Source: Desulfovibrio subterraneus (GTDB lineage Bacteria; Desulfobacterota; Desulfovibrionia; Desulfovibrionales; Desulfovibrionaceae). From it: a DNA stretch of 64,000 bases. The DNA is taken from NCBI RefSeq assembly GCF_013340285.1, contig NZ_BLVO01000013.1, positions 1,197,689 to 1,261,688 on the forward strand, in the 5' to 3' direction. Below, in pieces: positions 27,472 to 37,367 of this stretch. The notes below the pieces were generated by a model that ran no database searches, had not been told where the DNA came from, and worked only from the letters and a program-made list of their open reading frames with translations. The first letter of the stretch is position 1. The number at the start of each line of letters is the position of its first letter. The position numbers and the translations under genes are program-made.

Positions 27472-28545
27472 TTAATGTCCGTTACACATGCGCAGAATTT
27501 CACCGGCAATGCCGTTGAGCGACATGACCTTATGCACGCCGCCCTGCTTTATGGCTTCCTGCGGCATACCGAAAACCACGCATGAAGCTTCATCCTGTGC
27601 TATGGTATAGGCACCCGCGTCGAACATTTCCTTCATGCCCACCGCGCCGTCGTCGCCCATACCGGTAAGAATGGCCCCCACCACATTCTTGCCGCCGTAG
27701 CGGGCGGCAGAACGGAACAGCACGTCTACCGACGGCCGGTGACGCCTTACAAGGGGGCCTTCCTTCAGTTCCACAAAATAATGGGAACCATTACGCTTGA
27801 GCAACATATGCATATTGCCCGGTGCAATCAACACCTTACCGGGTTCCATGCGATCATTGTCTTCTGCTTCTTTCACATGCATGGCGCACATGGCATCCAA
27901 CCTGCGGGCAAAAGCATTGGTAAAATGCTCGGGCATGTGCTGCACTATGGCCACAGGCGGGCAGTTGGCGGGCAACCCCAGCAGCAGGCTGGCCAGTGCT
28001 TCGGTTCCACCCGTGGAAGCTCCTACAACCACAACCTTGCTTGTAGCACCCACAGCGCGGGTAACAGGCGTGGGCGGTGGCAGCACGGCATCGGCCGACA
28101 GCTTGGGAGCCACGGTGAGCTTTTCCGTCACCTTCTTCATCCGGGCGCGCGCTGCAGCCTTTACGGCATCGCATATGCGTATGGCAGATTCTTCCAGAAA
28201 CTGCTTCGTGCTTATGCGCGGCTTGGTGATAATTTCAACCGCACCATATTCCATAGCCTTGAAGGTGGCTTCTGCGCCCTTCTCCGTTACGGCGGAACAT
28301 ATGACCACCGGGATGGGGTGCTGGGTCATTATCTTTTTCAGGAAGGTCAGGCCGTCCATGCGGGGCATTTCCACGTCCAGCGTGATCACATCCGGCACCA
28401 CACTTTCCATGCGTTTGGCAGCCACGAACGGGTCGGATGCGGTACCGACCACTTCCAGCTCAGAATCCGCACTGAAAATGTCCGCCAGAGTCTGACGCAC
28501 AAGTGCCGAGTCATCGACAATAAGAACCTTAATTTTCTGTGCCAT
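27472..28545 (-). CDS. cheB: Chemotaxis protein-glutamate methylesterase CheB
   Basis: 357 residues. The receiver domain has Asp57 in [12 protein letters not shown]. The esterase domain has Ser177 in [12 protein letters not shown], His203 in VQHMPEHFT and an Asp near 299 in [11 protein letters not shown]. It removes methyl groups from receptors when phosphorylated by CheA. The ATG at 28545 lies 4 nt after the cheR stop; a 51-residue longer frame overlaps cheR and is not the start. Last of the che genes here. Confidence 0.96.
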   Translation of the reverse strand: MAQKIKVLIVDDSALVRQTLADIFSADSELEVVGTASDPFVAAKRMESVVPDVITLDVEMPRMDGLTFLKKIMTQHPIPVVICSAVTEKGAEATFKAMEYGAVEIITKPRISTKQFLEESAIRICDAVKAAARARMKKVTEKLTVAPKLSADAVLPPPTPVTRAVGATSKVVVVGASTGGTEALASLLLGLPANCPPVAIVQHMPEHFTNAFARRLDAMCAMHVKEAEDNDRMEPGKVLIAPGNMHMLLKRNGSHYFVELKEGPLVRRHRPSVDVLFRSAARYGGKNVVGAILTGMGDDGAVGMKEMFDAGAYTIAQDEASCVVFGMPQEAIKQGGVHKVMSLNGIAGEILRMCNGH

Positions 28546-28549
28546 TCGT

Positions 28550-29425
28550 CTACACTCTCCTGTAAACGGTTGGCGCCGCCTGTACGAGCGGCAGTTGCAT
28601 TCCGGCAAGACTTTCCGAATGACCGATAAAGAGGAAGCCCCCGGGACGGAGACAGTCGCAAAACTGCTTGAACAGACGCTCTTGTGTAGGTTTGTCAAAA
28701 TATATGATCACGTTGCGGCAGAAAATGATATCCATGGGATTGGAAAAACAGAACTGCTCCATGAAGTTGAGCCGCTGAAACTCTACAAGACTGCGAATTT
28801 CCGGTGCAATGCGGATGAGCTTTTTCGAACGGTCCTTGCTTCTGAGCAGAAACTTCTTGCACAGCTCCGGAGGAATATTGGCAATCCTGTCCTCATCATA
28901 CACAGCCTTAACCGCTGTCTGCAGAGCACGGGATGAAATGTCCGTGGCCAGAATACTGAAAGAGAACCCGGCATAGCGTTCCGCAAAATCGCTGAGTACC
29001 ATGGCCAGCGTATACGGTTCCATGCCTATGGAGCATCCGGCGCTCCATAGCGCGAGCTTGCGGCTGCCGTTGCGGCGTATCCATTCCGGCAGCATGGTGT
29101 GCACCAGATAGTCAAAATGCTTGGGCTCGCGGAAAAACTCGGTGGTATTGGTGGTAACCACATCGATCAGATTGCGCAGCTCCTGCTCCATGCCCGCATC
29201 CGAGAACACATAATTCACATAGCTGTCATACGAAGGATAATTCAGCACCCGCAATCTTTTCTGCAGTCTGGCTTCAAGCATGGTCCGCTTTGACGGCGGC
29301 AGTTTGATACCCACCCGTTCATGAATGAATGCACTGAGGCGCTGAAACACCTTGTCTGGCATGGGCGCCGGTCTGTTAACCAGATCGGCGTTTGTGGCAG
29401 TAGCGTTATCCGAAGGATTCTTCAT
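28550..29425 (-). CDS. cheR: Chemotaxis receptor methyltransferase CheR
   Basis: 291 residues: an all-helical N domain (to about 105) and the SAM-binding methyltransferase domain with [17 protein letters not shown] (family usually GCSTGEEPYS, so one Glu is Met here), ILATDIS and [12 protein letters not shown]. It methylates receptor glutamates. The gene sits between cheA and cheB, separated by 58 and 4 bp. Confidence 0.95.
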   Translation of the reverse strand: MKNPSDNATATNADLVNRPAPMPDKVFQRLSAFIHERVGIKLPPSKRTMLEARLQKRLRVLNYPSYDSYVNYVFSDAGMEQELRNLIDVVTTNTTEFFREPKHFDYLVHTMLPEWIRRNGSRKLALWSAGCSIGMEPYTLAMVLSDFAERYAGFSFSILATDISSRALQTAVKAVYDEDRIANIPPELCKKFLLRSKDRSKKLIRIAPEIRSLVEFQRLNFMEQFCFSNPMDIIFCRNVIIYFDKPTQERLFKQFCDCLRPGGFLFIGHSESLAGMQLPLVQAAPTVYRRV

Positions 29426-29483
29426 GGCAACCCGATCGCTTGATGCATGTATGTGCAGTGCCGGTCAGACCGGCTGCACGGCG

Positions 29484-31610
29484 TCAATACAAATTTCGTT
29501 GTCCGAGAATGGCCGACTGTACCAGACGCGGGATATCGAGAATAAGCGCCATGGAACCATCGCCCTTGATGGTCGCGCCCGATATACCCTCCACATCCTT
29601 ATAGACCTTGCCGAGCGACTTGATGACTGTCTGGTGCTCGCCGATGACATGGTCCACCACAATGCCGTAGCGGGAACCCGAGGTGCTCACCACCACGATC
29701 TGTTCAATAGGCGGCTGTTCACCTGGCACCTCGAACTGCTCACGCAGCACGATATAGGGCACTATCTCACCGCGCAGGTTGATTATGCGCTGCCTTTCTC
29801 CGTTCACGGATGAGCTTATGTGCTCCACACATTCTTCCACATGGTTGAGGGGAATGACATAGAACTCGTTGCCCACCTGAATCTGCAGACCATCGATAAT
29901 GGCAAGAGTGAGCGGCAGGCGGATAGTGATGGTTGTTCCCTTGCCGGGAATGCTGTCCAGCTCGATGGTGCCACGCAGCGCATCGATAGAGCGCTTCACC
30001 ACGTCCATGCCCACACCTCTGCCGGAAACACTGGTGATGGCTGCGGCAGTGGAAAAACCAGGCGCAAAGATGAGGTTGCAGACTTCCTTGTCCGAAAGCT
30101 CCGCTTCAGGACTGATGATGCCCTTGGCTGTGGCTGATGCAAGAATGCGCTCACGGTTCAGACCGGCACCGTCATCCATGATGGAGATAAGCACCTCGCC
30201 GCCGGAATGCTCCGCTGCAAGCGTGATGGTGCCGGTTCTCGGCTTGCCCGCAGCTTCACGCACATCAGGCCTTTCAATGCCGTGGTCCAGACTGTTGCGC
30301 AGACAATGCACAAGCGGGTCACCAAGGCGTTCGATAACGGTTTTATCCAGTTCCGTTTCTGCACCATGGGTCACAAGCTCAACTTCCTTTCCGAGTTCGG
30401 AAGAAAGGTCGCGTATCAAGCGACGGAACTTGCTGAAGGTTGTGCCGATGGGAAGCATGCGGATGGAAAGCGTGGAATCACGCAGTTCATCCGATAGACG
30501 TTCCAGTTCTTCGGAAAGAGTATTCAATAAAGGATCGTGGGAGGAATGGACATACTGGGCAATCTGCGCCTGCACGATGACCAGTTCGCCTACAAGGTCA
30601 ACCAGCTTATCCAGCTTGTCGGCCGCAACCCGTATACTCGCCGCGCCGCCGGCATCCGCCTTTTCGCCGCCGGTGTCTCTGCTTTTCCGCAGTTCACGAA
30701 CGGCTTTCTGCTCTGCCAGAGCCGATTCCACCTGATCTTCGGTCACCAGTCCGGCATCGCGCAGAACGCGGCCTATGGGGCGCTGCTCCCGCAATATCTC
30801 TGCAAGGCTCTCCTGCGTCACATCTCCGCGCTCAAGCAGAATCTCGCCGAGCCGCTTGTAGGCAATGTCACTGTCCAGCTGCCCGGTGCCGTCCACCAGC
30901 TGAATAGTCAGCTCACAGTCATCTTCCACGAACAGGAAGATATCGCGAATGGCCTCTTCAGTCTTATCCGTCAGCAACAGGATGTCCCACCAGACATAAC
31001 AGGACTCTACGTCAAGATCCTCAAGTCCCGGCATTTCTCCGAAATGGGGATAACAACGCATGGACCCCATCTGCGCCAGATCATCTAGCAGGTGCAGAGG
31101 ATTGGAACCGGAAAGGAAAATGTCCCGGGCCGGTTTGAAGCGGATACGATAAACAACCTGCGCACCGGGTTCCGCCACAAGGGTTCGGGACTCAACAGCC
31201 GCAACGTCCTGCCCGGATGAATCATCGGCCCCGCCAAGCATGGCCTTGAGCCTGGCGGTAAGCTCCGCCTCTGTCTCCGCATCTACCTCAGCACCTGTCG
31301 CACTGGATTCCAGAAGATGGGCAATATGGTCCCGCGACAGAAGCGTCAGGTCGAGCAGCTCACGCGTTACGGCCAGTTCCCTGTTGCGAACCTTGTCGAA
31401 CATGTTTTCGACATTATGCGTAAAGGCGGCAATATCATCGAATCCGAACATGGCGCCGGACCCTTTGATCGTATGCATGGCACGAAACACCCTGTCCACG
31501 ATATCGGAATTGCCGGGTTCCTCTTCAAGTTCAAGAAGAGCCGTTTCCAATTCGGACAGAAGTTCCTGCGCTTCTTCGCGAAACGCCTGCGCATTCACGT
31601 CATCAAGCAT
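29484..31610 (-). CDS. cheA: Chemotaxis histidine kinase CheA
   Basis: 708 residues. The HPt domain has phospho-accepting His46 in AMHTIKGSGAMFG. A linker carries a central domain (about 150-250) that may bind response regulators. Dimerisation helices begin near LDKLVDLVGELVIVQ. The kinase domain has the N box HCLRNSLDHGIE, G boxes DDGAGL and GRGVGMDVV. A C-terminal CheW-like domain couples to receptors. It phosphorylates CheY and CheB. A good AAAGGGAT site precedes the ATG. No cheW gene lies in the window. Confidence 0.96.
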   Translation of the reverse strand: MLDDVNAQAFREEAQELLSELETALLELEEEPGNSDIVDRVFRAMHTIKGSGAMFGFDDIAAFTHNVENMFDKVRNRELAVTRELLDLTLLSRDHIAHLLESSATGAEVDAETEAELTARLKAMLGGADDSSGQDVAAVESRTLVAEPGAQVVYRIRFKPARDIFLSGSNPLHLLDDLAQMGSMRCYPHFGEMPGLEDLDVESCYVWWDILLLTDKTEEAIRDIFLFVEDDCELTIQLVDGTGQLDSDIAYKRLGEILLERGDVTQESLAEILREQRPIGRVLRDAGLVTEDQVESALAEQKAVRELRKSRDTGGEKADAGGAASIRVAADKLDKLVDLVGELVIVQAQIAQYVHSSHDPLLNTLSEELERLSDELRDSTLSIRMLPIGTTFSKFRRLIRDLSSELGKEVELVTHGAETELDKTVIERLGDPLVHCLRNSLDHGIERPDVREAAGKPRTGTITLAAEHSGGEVLISIMDDGAGLNRERILASATAKGIISPEAELSDKEVCNLIFAPGFSTAAAITSVSGRGVGMDVVKRSIDALRGTIELDSIPGKGTTITIRLPLTLAIIDGLQIQVGNEFYVIPLNHVEECVEHISSSVNGERQRIINLRGEIVPYIVLREQFEVPGEQPPIEQIVVVSTSGSRYGIVVDHVIGEHQTVIKSLGKVYKDVEGISGATIKGDGSMALILDIPRLVQSAILGQRNLY

Positions 31611-31661
31611 AACCGCATCCCTTTAACAGTGCACGGGAGAAAAACAACAGCACCGAAGCAC

Positions 31662-32024
31662 CTAACGCAAGACCTTCTTCACAACATCCACAAGCTGCTC
31701 GGGCTTGAACGGCTTGACTATCCAGCCTGTAGCCCCGGCCGCCTTACCTTCCTGCTTTTTCGAAGCCTGCGATTCCGTTGTCAGCATGACAATGGGAATG
31801 AATTTGTAAGACGGCAAAGCCCGTATTCCCTTTATGAGTGAAATACCGTCCATGTTCGGCATATTCAGGTCGGTAATCACCATATGCACAGGGCCTGTCA
31901 TTTTCGCCAGGGCATCCTTGCCGTCACGGGCCTCTACAACGTTGTATCCGGCCTTCTTCAACGTCAAAGACACCATCTGACGGACACTGGCCGAATCGTC
32001 CACCGTCATTATAGTCTTAGTCAC
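31662..32024 (-). CDS. cheY: Chemotaxis response regulator CheY
   Basis: 120 residues, a stand-alone receiver. Acidic pocket residues D9 and D10, phospho-Asp52 in TDLNMPNMDG, Thr in MLTTES and Lys in VKPFKPEQL are all present. It carries the signal from CheA to the flagellar switch. It starts with GTG, with GAGGG 7 nt upstream. It is followed after 51 bp by cheA. Confidence 0.94.
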   Translation of the reverse strand: MTKTIMTVDDSASVRQMVSLTLKKAGYNVVEARDGKDALAKMTGPVHMVITDLNMPNMDGISLIKGIRALPSYKFIPIVMLTTESQASKKQEGKAAGATGWIVKPFKPEQLVDVVKKVLR

Positions 32025-32202
32025 AGCGTATCCCTCACAGCAATTATTTCATAACATATGTACTAGTTTAAAAAACGCCCCCGAAATGCGGATGATGCAG
32101 ATGCAGCATCCGCAGAGCCATATCAACGCATCCTGACCGCAGAAAAACGGAGCTCCGGCTGCGCTTCCGGACGCTCATGGCTCCCGCGTTTTTCCTCAAC
32201 CG

Positions 32203-33924
32203 TCAAAACAATTCAACATTGCTATCAGAATCATCAAAGAGGTCAATTCCGCCACTGCCGGTATCACCAAGGGCGGACCGGTGCACGTTGCGTTCGCTCT
32301 CCATGGTATATCTATCCAGAATATCCCTGAGCGGCCGGGGCAATGACAGCGGGGCATCCCCCTCTCCACAAGGCAGCTGTTCCACAAGGCTTTCCAGCTC
32401 ACGGCATGCGGCAAGAAGCGCATTCCCCACATGCTCGTCAACCGTAATGCCCTGGGCAAGCCCCATGAGCGTTGCGGTAAGCCGCACCGAATCACTCCGG
32501 ATACTCTCCAGCAGCCCGCCCCCTTTCGTGTCCACGAACCTGAGCTGCTCCATGAAGCCATCCAGTTCACCCGTCATGGCCCTGGCCTGTGAAGTATCAA
32601 GATAGGTTGCGGCATGGTCGCGCAGGGAATCAGCCACGCGAGAAATAGCATGAAGCTTGTCCGATATGGACAGAGTCTGGCCGCCCGCGTCCTTGGACAA
32701 GTTCTGTATGGACAGCGCCAGCACCCCAAGCGCCTTGCCCATATCACCGGTATGCGCAGCTTTGATGCTGGCGTTGAGCGCGATAAGTTCAATCTCGGCG
32801 CCGACATCTTCGATATTCTCAAGAAAAGCAGTCATCTCGGCGACGGTATTGACAACGGAGACCATTACCTCGCCGACTTCCTCTCCTGCGCGGGCCAGCT
32901 GGGCAAAATGATCGGCAAGGGCTGCAACAGCTTCGCTCATGGCCTCCAGAGGCGACTTGGCCCCGTTGCCCCCGTGAGCCTCCTCCACGATACCGGAAAC
33001 TCCCTCAACGATACCGGCAAGGGCCAGCACCTCATTTCTGAGGGAATCAACCGCATGCATAAAGTTATTGCGCGCATGCTCCAGCTGGGAACACTGAACA
33101 GCGTTGATGGAGCGAATCCAGCCGTATATTTCCGAATGATCGCGCACATCGGCTTCGCCCTGCATGAAGTCAACGGTATCCGACAGCACTTCTTCCACAT
33201 GCTCCACCTGCTGGCGGACAATATCGTGGAACTGCATGGAAGCGACAACACTGCCCATGCTGTCCTGAATACCGGAAAAAGATTCGGAAAGATCGGAGGA
33301 AACGCCTGAAAGGCGTTGTCCATAAATGTGGAGTGAAGCGAGATTCTCCTGCACCTGCCCGGTGATTCGGGTGGAATATTCGGCCTGCGTTGTCTGTATG
33401 TCGTGCATGCGCTCGGCAGCAGTTGCCGCCAGTGCATCAAGGGCACTCACATGAACTCTGATGGTTGTGGAATATTCCACGATTTTGGTAGCCAGTTTTT
33501 CCACATCGTCGGCGAGCGTGTTAAATCCTCTGCCGTCGGTGCCGAGGCGGGCACTCTCTATACGTGTGGAGATGGACAACATTTGCAGGGTGCGGACCAC
33601 TCGCCCGTAGTTGTCCAGAAGTTTGAGCAGATCAACCAGATGATGACGAATGATTGTAAAATCATCCACATCTGTCGAAGAAGAACGTCCGGTCAGGGTA
33701 TGGAGGACTCCGGTCTTTTCCTCCATCTGCTTCAGAACTTCCTCGAGAATTTCTCCTACGGTGGAGTCGACAAGCTCACGGGCATTCTCAACCAGTCCGT
33801 CCGCCTGAGCCGAAGCATCGTGCAGCCGCTGGCCAAGGTCGAGGAAATCATTTTCACGGGAGGAGACAACCTTGCCGAGACCGGCTCCCACCTTGCGCAT
33901 TCTGGAAAAACAGGAATCAAGCAT
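32203..33924 (-). CDS. Soluble receptor-like (MCP-type) coiled-coil chemotaxis protein
   Basis: 573 residues, no signal peptide or membrane helix. It is long and helical, with a region resembling the methyl-accepting signalling hairpin (IELIALNASIKAAHTGDMGKA) and an earlier one (LSISTRIESARLGTDGRGF). Thus it looks like two related helical segments. It ends in an acidic tail and the residues NVELF, reminiscent of the receptor C-terminal NWETF that tethers CheR, but without the key Trp. The ATG at 33924 follows GGAG. It leads the chemotaxis block and has its own promoter. It may be a cytoplasmic receptor or a CheY-handling protein. Confidence 0.75.
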   Translation of the reverse strand: MLDSCFSRMRKVGAGLGKVVSSRENDFLDLGQRLHDASAQADGLVENARELVDSTVGEILEEVLKQMEEKTGVLHTLTGRSSSTDVDDFTIIRHHLVDLLKLLDNYGRVVRTLQMLSISTRIESARLGTDGRGFNTLADDVEKLATKIVEYSTTIRVHVSALDALAATAAERMHDIQTTQAEYSTRITGQVQENLASLHIYGQRLSGVSSDLSESFSGIQDSMGSVVASMQFHDIVRQQVEHVEEVLSDTVDFMQGEADVRDHSEIYGWIRSINAVQCSQLEHARNNFMHAVDSLRNEVLALAGIVEGVSGIVEEAHGGNGAKSPLEAMSEAVAALADHFAQLARAGEEVGEVMVSVVNTVAEMTAFLENIEDVGAEIELIALNASIKAAHTGDMGKALGVLALSIQNLSKDAGGQTLSISDKLHAISRVADSLRDHAATYLDTSQARAMTGELDGFMEQLRFVDTKGGGLLESIRSDSVRLTATLMGLAQGITVDEHVGNALLAACRELESLVEQLPCGEGDAPLSLPRPLRDILDRYTMESERNVHRSALGDTGSGGIDLFDDSDSNVELF

Positions 33925-34031
33925 CAACGCTCCGTTGCAGCATGGCGTCCGCAAATAGATTCTACAGCAGCCATACCCCCCTTTTTCGCAATCATTTCAG
34001 GCAACCACCACTGCCGCATTTCGAACAAAAA

Positions 34032-34061
34032 ACTCTACAACTTGCGGAAACAGGCTGTCAA
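34032..34061 (-). promoter_or_regulatory. Sigma-70 promoter of the receptor-like chemotaxis gene
   Basis: On the minus strand: consensus TTGACA (34061-34056), 18-bp spacer, TAGAGT (34037-34032), about 110 bp before the ATG at 33924. Confidence 0.5.
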
Positions 34062-34086
34062 AACAGAAATGCATATTTACAGAACA

Positions 34087-34554
34087 TTATCTTTCCGTTC
34101 CCAAATCCAGAACATAGGCCGATACGCTGAATTCATGAGGCAGTTCCTCACCCGTGTAAACAACCATGAACGGAATCGTATCATCAGGAATAACAGGAGG
34201 CGGCCCGTCATGCAAATGGTGCGTCATTCTGGTGCGGGAGATTACGCCCTGAAAAGTCAGCTGTTGCAGTTCGTCCACAGAATAAATCCTGCCGCACAAC
34301 TGTCTCATGATACCGACAACAGCGCCGGATTCATCAAAGAAAACTGCAGAAACCCCGATGTACGGCACGGTGGTTCCGGTATTGTTCCTTACTTGTCCTT
34401 CAACCACTATCACCTTTGTCTCATCCTGCAATGCAAGAGAATACTGACGCACATTCTGCAACAGCAACGTAGGTTCAGCGGCCAAACAAGAGGATGATAG
34501 TCCGTGAATAAGCAAAAGCAGGGTCAGAACGGCGGACAACCTGCAAAAAGACAT
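34087..34554 (-). CDS. Exported DUF3426-like protein
   Basis: 155 residues. A clear signal peptide (hydrophobic 8-24, cleavage near CLA/AEP) directs it to the periplasm. The remainder matches in pattern the C-terminal domain of the protein at 35916-36752 (VRQY, VVEGQVRNNTG, VIPDDTIPFMVVY), so the two are paralogs. Domains of this kind are beta-sandwiches of unknown function. The ATG stands 2 nt after the radA stop, so the gene is probably expressed with radA. Confidence 0.75.
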   Translation of the reverse strand: MSFCRLSAVLTLLLLIHGLSSSCLAAEPTLLLQNVRQYSLALQDETKVIVVEGQVRNNTGTTVPYIGVSAVFFDESGAVVGIMRQLCGRIYSVDELQQLTFQGVISRTRMTHHLHDGPPPVIPDDTIPFMVVYTGEELPHEFSVSAYVLDLGTER

Positions 34555-34556
34555 GA

Positions 34557-35903
34557 TCAGGACCGCCTGAAAAGAGCTTCCTGCAGGGAAAGGATGGTAT
34601 CCAGCCCGCCGTTTCCGTTGCCGCCGGGATGGAAGACCGGCTTGTAGCCGAGGCGCAGAGCCTGTGAATGCCGCACGTCCTGCCCTGCCACAGGGCGCAC
34701 CTGCCCGTTGAGGTCTACCTCGCCCCAGAACACGGAGCGTTCCGGCAGCGGAATATCGTAGAAGGAGGAAAGCACCGCAGCCACAAGGGCAAGGTCCATG
34801 CCCGGGTCCTGCAGGCGCATGCCGCCGCCGACCTTGGCATAGATATCCACCTGTCCGAAGTTGAGCCGCAGACGCTTTTCAAGCACGGCCAGCAGCAGGT
34901 GCAGGCGGTTCACGTCAAACCCCAGTCCTGTGCGGCGGGGTATGGCCAGATAGCTGCGGCTCACGAGAGCCTGCACTTCCACGGCAAAGGGGCGTTGCCC
35001 GTCCACCGCCATGACAACGGCTGTGCCTGAAAGAGCGGGGTCGCGGGCACCGAGAAAATATGTGGAGGGATCATCAACTATACACATGCCCTGCTGCGCC
35101 ATCTCGAAGACCAGCAGCTCCTGATTCGGGCCGAAACGGTTCTTGAATACGCGCAACATGCGGTACATCTGCCGTCTGTCACCCTCGAGCGAAATGACGG
35201 TGTCCACCATGTGCTCGAGCATCTTGGGCCCTGCGAGCTGTCCGTCCTTGGTAACATGGCCCACAAGAAGCAGTGTAATACCGCCGCGCTTGCATGCTTC
35301 AATCAGTTCCGTGGCAACAGCGCGCACCTGACTCACACTGCCGGGCAGGCCGTCAGCCCGCAGGGAGGTAAGCGTCTGCACCGAATCCACGATGATGAGG
35401 TCGGGAGGAGAATCCCCTTCCAGCGCAGGCAACACATCATCAAGACGGGAGGTGGAAACAGCCGTCAGCTTGGGACAGAGCGCGCCAAGCCGTTCTGCCC
35501 TGCCCTTGAGCTGGGCAAGGGTTTCTTCACCCGAAAGATACAGCACCTGCTTGCCGGAGCTCGAAACAGCACCGGCCACCTGCAGCAACAGAGTGGATTT
35601 GCCTATGCCGGGCTCACCGCCAATGAGCAGAGCCGCACCGGGGACAAGACCCTCGCCGAGAATGCGGTCAAGCTGCTCCATGCCCGTGCCGAAGGGTTCA
35701 TCCCGCTCATCCGTGACATCCTGCAGGGGCATGATGCGCGAAGCCTGAAACGACGAGGGAGCGGACATTCTCTGCTTACCCTGGTCCTTATGGACAACCC
35801 GGGTTTCCAGAGTATTCCACTCCCCGCACTTTGGACACTGTCCCCGCCACTGCGGGGCGTTAGCCCCGCAGGCGGAACAGATATGTACTTCTTTTGTTTT
35901 CAC
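34557..35903 (-). CDS. radA: DNA repair protein RadA
   Basis: 448 residues. An N-terminal zinc finger (CSACGANAPQWRGQCPKC), a RecA-like ATPase with Walker A GEPGIGKST, the RadA-specific KNRFGPNQE motif and a C-terminal Lon-protease-like domain without protease function. RadA drives branch migration in recombinational repair. The start is GTG, weakly preceded by GGA, 12 nt from the upstream stop. It lies between two DUF3426-type genes. Confidence 0.95.
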   Translation of the reverse strand: MKTKEVHICSACGANAPQWRGQCPKCGEWNTLETRVVHKDQGKQRMSAPSSFQASRIMPLQDVTDERDEPFGTGMEQLDRILGEGLVPGAALLIGGEPGIGKSTLLLQVAGAVSSSGKQVLYLSGEETLAQLKGRAERLGALCPKLTAVSTSRLDDVLPALEGDSPPDLIIVDSVQTLTSLRADGLPGSVSQVRAVATELIEACKRGGITLLLVGHVTKDGQLAGPKMLEHMVDTVISLEGDRRQMYRMLRVFKNRFGPNQELLVFEMAQQGMCIVDDPSTYFLGARDPALSGTAVVMAVDGQRPFAVEVQALVSRSYLAIPRRTGLGFDVNRLHLLLAVLEKRLRLNFGQVDIYAKVGGGMRLQDPGMDLALVAAVLSSFYDIPLPERSVFWGEVDLNGQVRPVAGQDVRHSQALRLGYKPVFHPGGNGNGGLDTILSLQEALFRRS

Positions 35904-35915
35904 AAAAATCCGTTG

Positions 35916-36752
35916 TTATTTCTTTGGCGGATCTTTCGCTTCTATGACCTTGACCCCGAACTCAGAAACAGATGCCGGGGGATTATAGAACACCACCATG
36001 AAAGGCACTTCCCCTCCGGGGGGGATATTGGTGTTGTTGGTCAGAATCTCGATCTTGTTGTTAAGAGCGGATTCCAGCTCCTGCTGCCCGAGCACCTGCA
36101 GCTGGAAAAGCGAAACGGTAATGCCGCAGTATTGCTGTTTGCTGGTTATGGTCACGTTGTTCGTATCAAACAATGTAACCTCAACCTTGACCAGTTCCTT
36201 GGGAACGTTGAAGTTGTTCACCACCTTACCTTCAACAACAAAGAGCTGCCCGACCTTTTCGTTAGGCTGGTAGTACTGGCGCACGTTTCTGAGAGCCAGA
36301 TTCTTTATGTTGTCGGTAACGGTAACCTCGTCGGAACCGTTGGCAGAGGTCTTGGGAGCCTCAGCCGTGGCATTGCCGAACAGACCGAGCTTGCCGAACA
36401 GGTCGGGCATGGTGAAATACACCCCTGCCCCTGCTCCGGCGAGCAGGACGACGAGCAGAACAATAACAAGGCCAACCTTGCTTTTGCCCTTGCCCTTCTC
36501 TTTGGTCTTCCCCTTGCTCTTCTTCTGTGCAGGGGCGTCCAGATCGAATCCGGAATCCGGGCTGCCGAGAATATCTTCAAGAGAAGAATCATCGTCCCTA
36601 CTACGGACAGGCTCCTCATGCCTAGGAGTCGCCTTTTCTCCTGCAAGGGGGAACATGTGCTTGCACACAGTGCAGCGAGCCTTGGCCCCCGGCTTGAACA
36701 TGGAGTCAGGAAGATTGTATTTTGTTGAACAATTGGGACAAGTTACATGCAT
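35916..36752 (-). CDS. Zinc-ribbon, single-membrane-helix protein with DUF3426 domain
   Basis: 278 residues. An N-terminal MJ0042-type zinc ribbon (CPNCSTKYNLP and CTVC) is followed by a charged low-complexity linker rich in Lys, a transmembrane helix (about 95-117, LVIVLLVVLLAGAGAGVYF) and a periplasmic DUF3426 domain. The layout suggests a cytoplasmic metal-binding head and an extracytoplasmic sensor or scaffold domain. Function is unknown. A smaller exported paralog lies on the other side of radA. Confidence 0.8.
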   Translation of the reverse strand: MHVTCPNCSTKYNLPDSMFKPGAKARCTVCKHMFPLAGEKATPRHEEPVRSRDDDSSLEDILGSPDSGFDLDAPAQKKSKGKTKEKGKGKSKVGLVIVLLVVLLAGAGAGVYFTMPDLFGKLGLFGNATAEAPKTSANGSDEVTVTDNIKNLALRNVRQYYQPNEKVGQLFVVEGKVVNNFNVPKELVKVEVTLFDTNNVTITSKQQYCGITVSLFQLQVLGQQELESALNNKIEILTNNTNIPPGGEVPFMVVFYNPPASVSEFGVKVIEAKDPPKK

Positions 36753-36813
36753 TGTTTTTCCTGTGGTGCTTTGCCGCAGAATGATCGCAATTGTCCGGAA
36801 CCCGAGTGCGACC

Positions 36814-37341
36814 CTATTCTACTACGGCTTCGTATATGGCACCAAGTTCACGATATTTTTCAGCATAGTCCAAGCCATAACCGACAATGAACCCTTTTTG
36901 CAACGTAAAGCCGGGGTAGTCCACAGTCACATCCACTTCGCGGCGCTCGAACTTGTCCACAATGGCAGTCAGTCGAATGCTCACGGCACCGCGAGCCTCG
37001 AGCTGCTTGATCAGGAACGCCATAGTGTGACCGGTATCCACTATATCTTCCACGATGAGCACGTGCTTACCCTCAATGGACACTTCCAGATCCTTTGTAA
37101 AGGAAATGGTCTTGGTGCTGCTCGTTCCCTTACCGTAGCTGGCGCAGCGGACAAAATCCACTTCCGGGCTCACCGTAATCAGCTTGACGAGGTCGGAGAA
37201 GTACATGAACGCGCCCTTGAGCACGCACACCACCACCAAATCCTTCCCTTCATAATCCTTGTTGATCTGATCAGCAAGAGCGCGCAATCTTTCCGCGATA
37301 GCTTCTTCGCTATACAAGACCTTCAATTCTTTCACTTGCAT
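36814..37341 (-). CDS. hpt: Hypoxanthine phosphoribosyltransferase
   Basis: 175 residues. The PRPP-binding loop VLIVEDIVDTGHTM and the LKGAFMYFSDL segment identify an Hpt/HprT. It salvages hypoxanthine (and perhaps guanine) to IMP/GMP with PRPP. The second ATG (37341) has AGGA 8 nt upstream; the first, 3 codons earlier, is too close to it. It lies in a minus-strand series of mixed housekeeping genes. Confidence 0.93.
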   Translation of the reverse strand: MQVKELKVLYSEEAIAERLRALADQINKDYEGKDLVVVCVLKGAFMYFSDLVKLITVSPEVDFVRCASYGKGTSSTKTISFTKDLEVSIEGKHVLIVEDIVDTGHTMAFLIKQLEARGAVSIRLTAIVDKFERREVDVTVDYPGFTLQKGFIVGYGLDYAEKYRELGAIYEAVVE

Positions 37342-37367
37342 AATATACATCCTATGCGCATGCAGGG

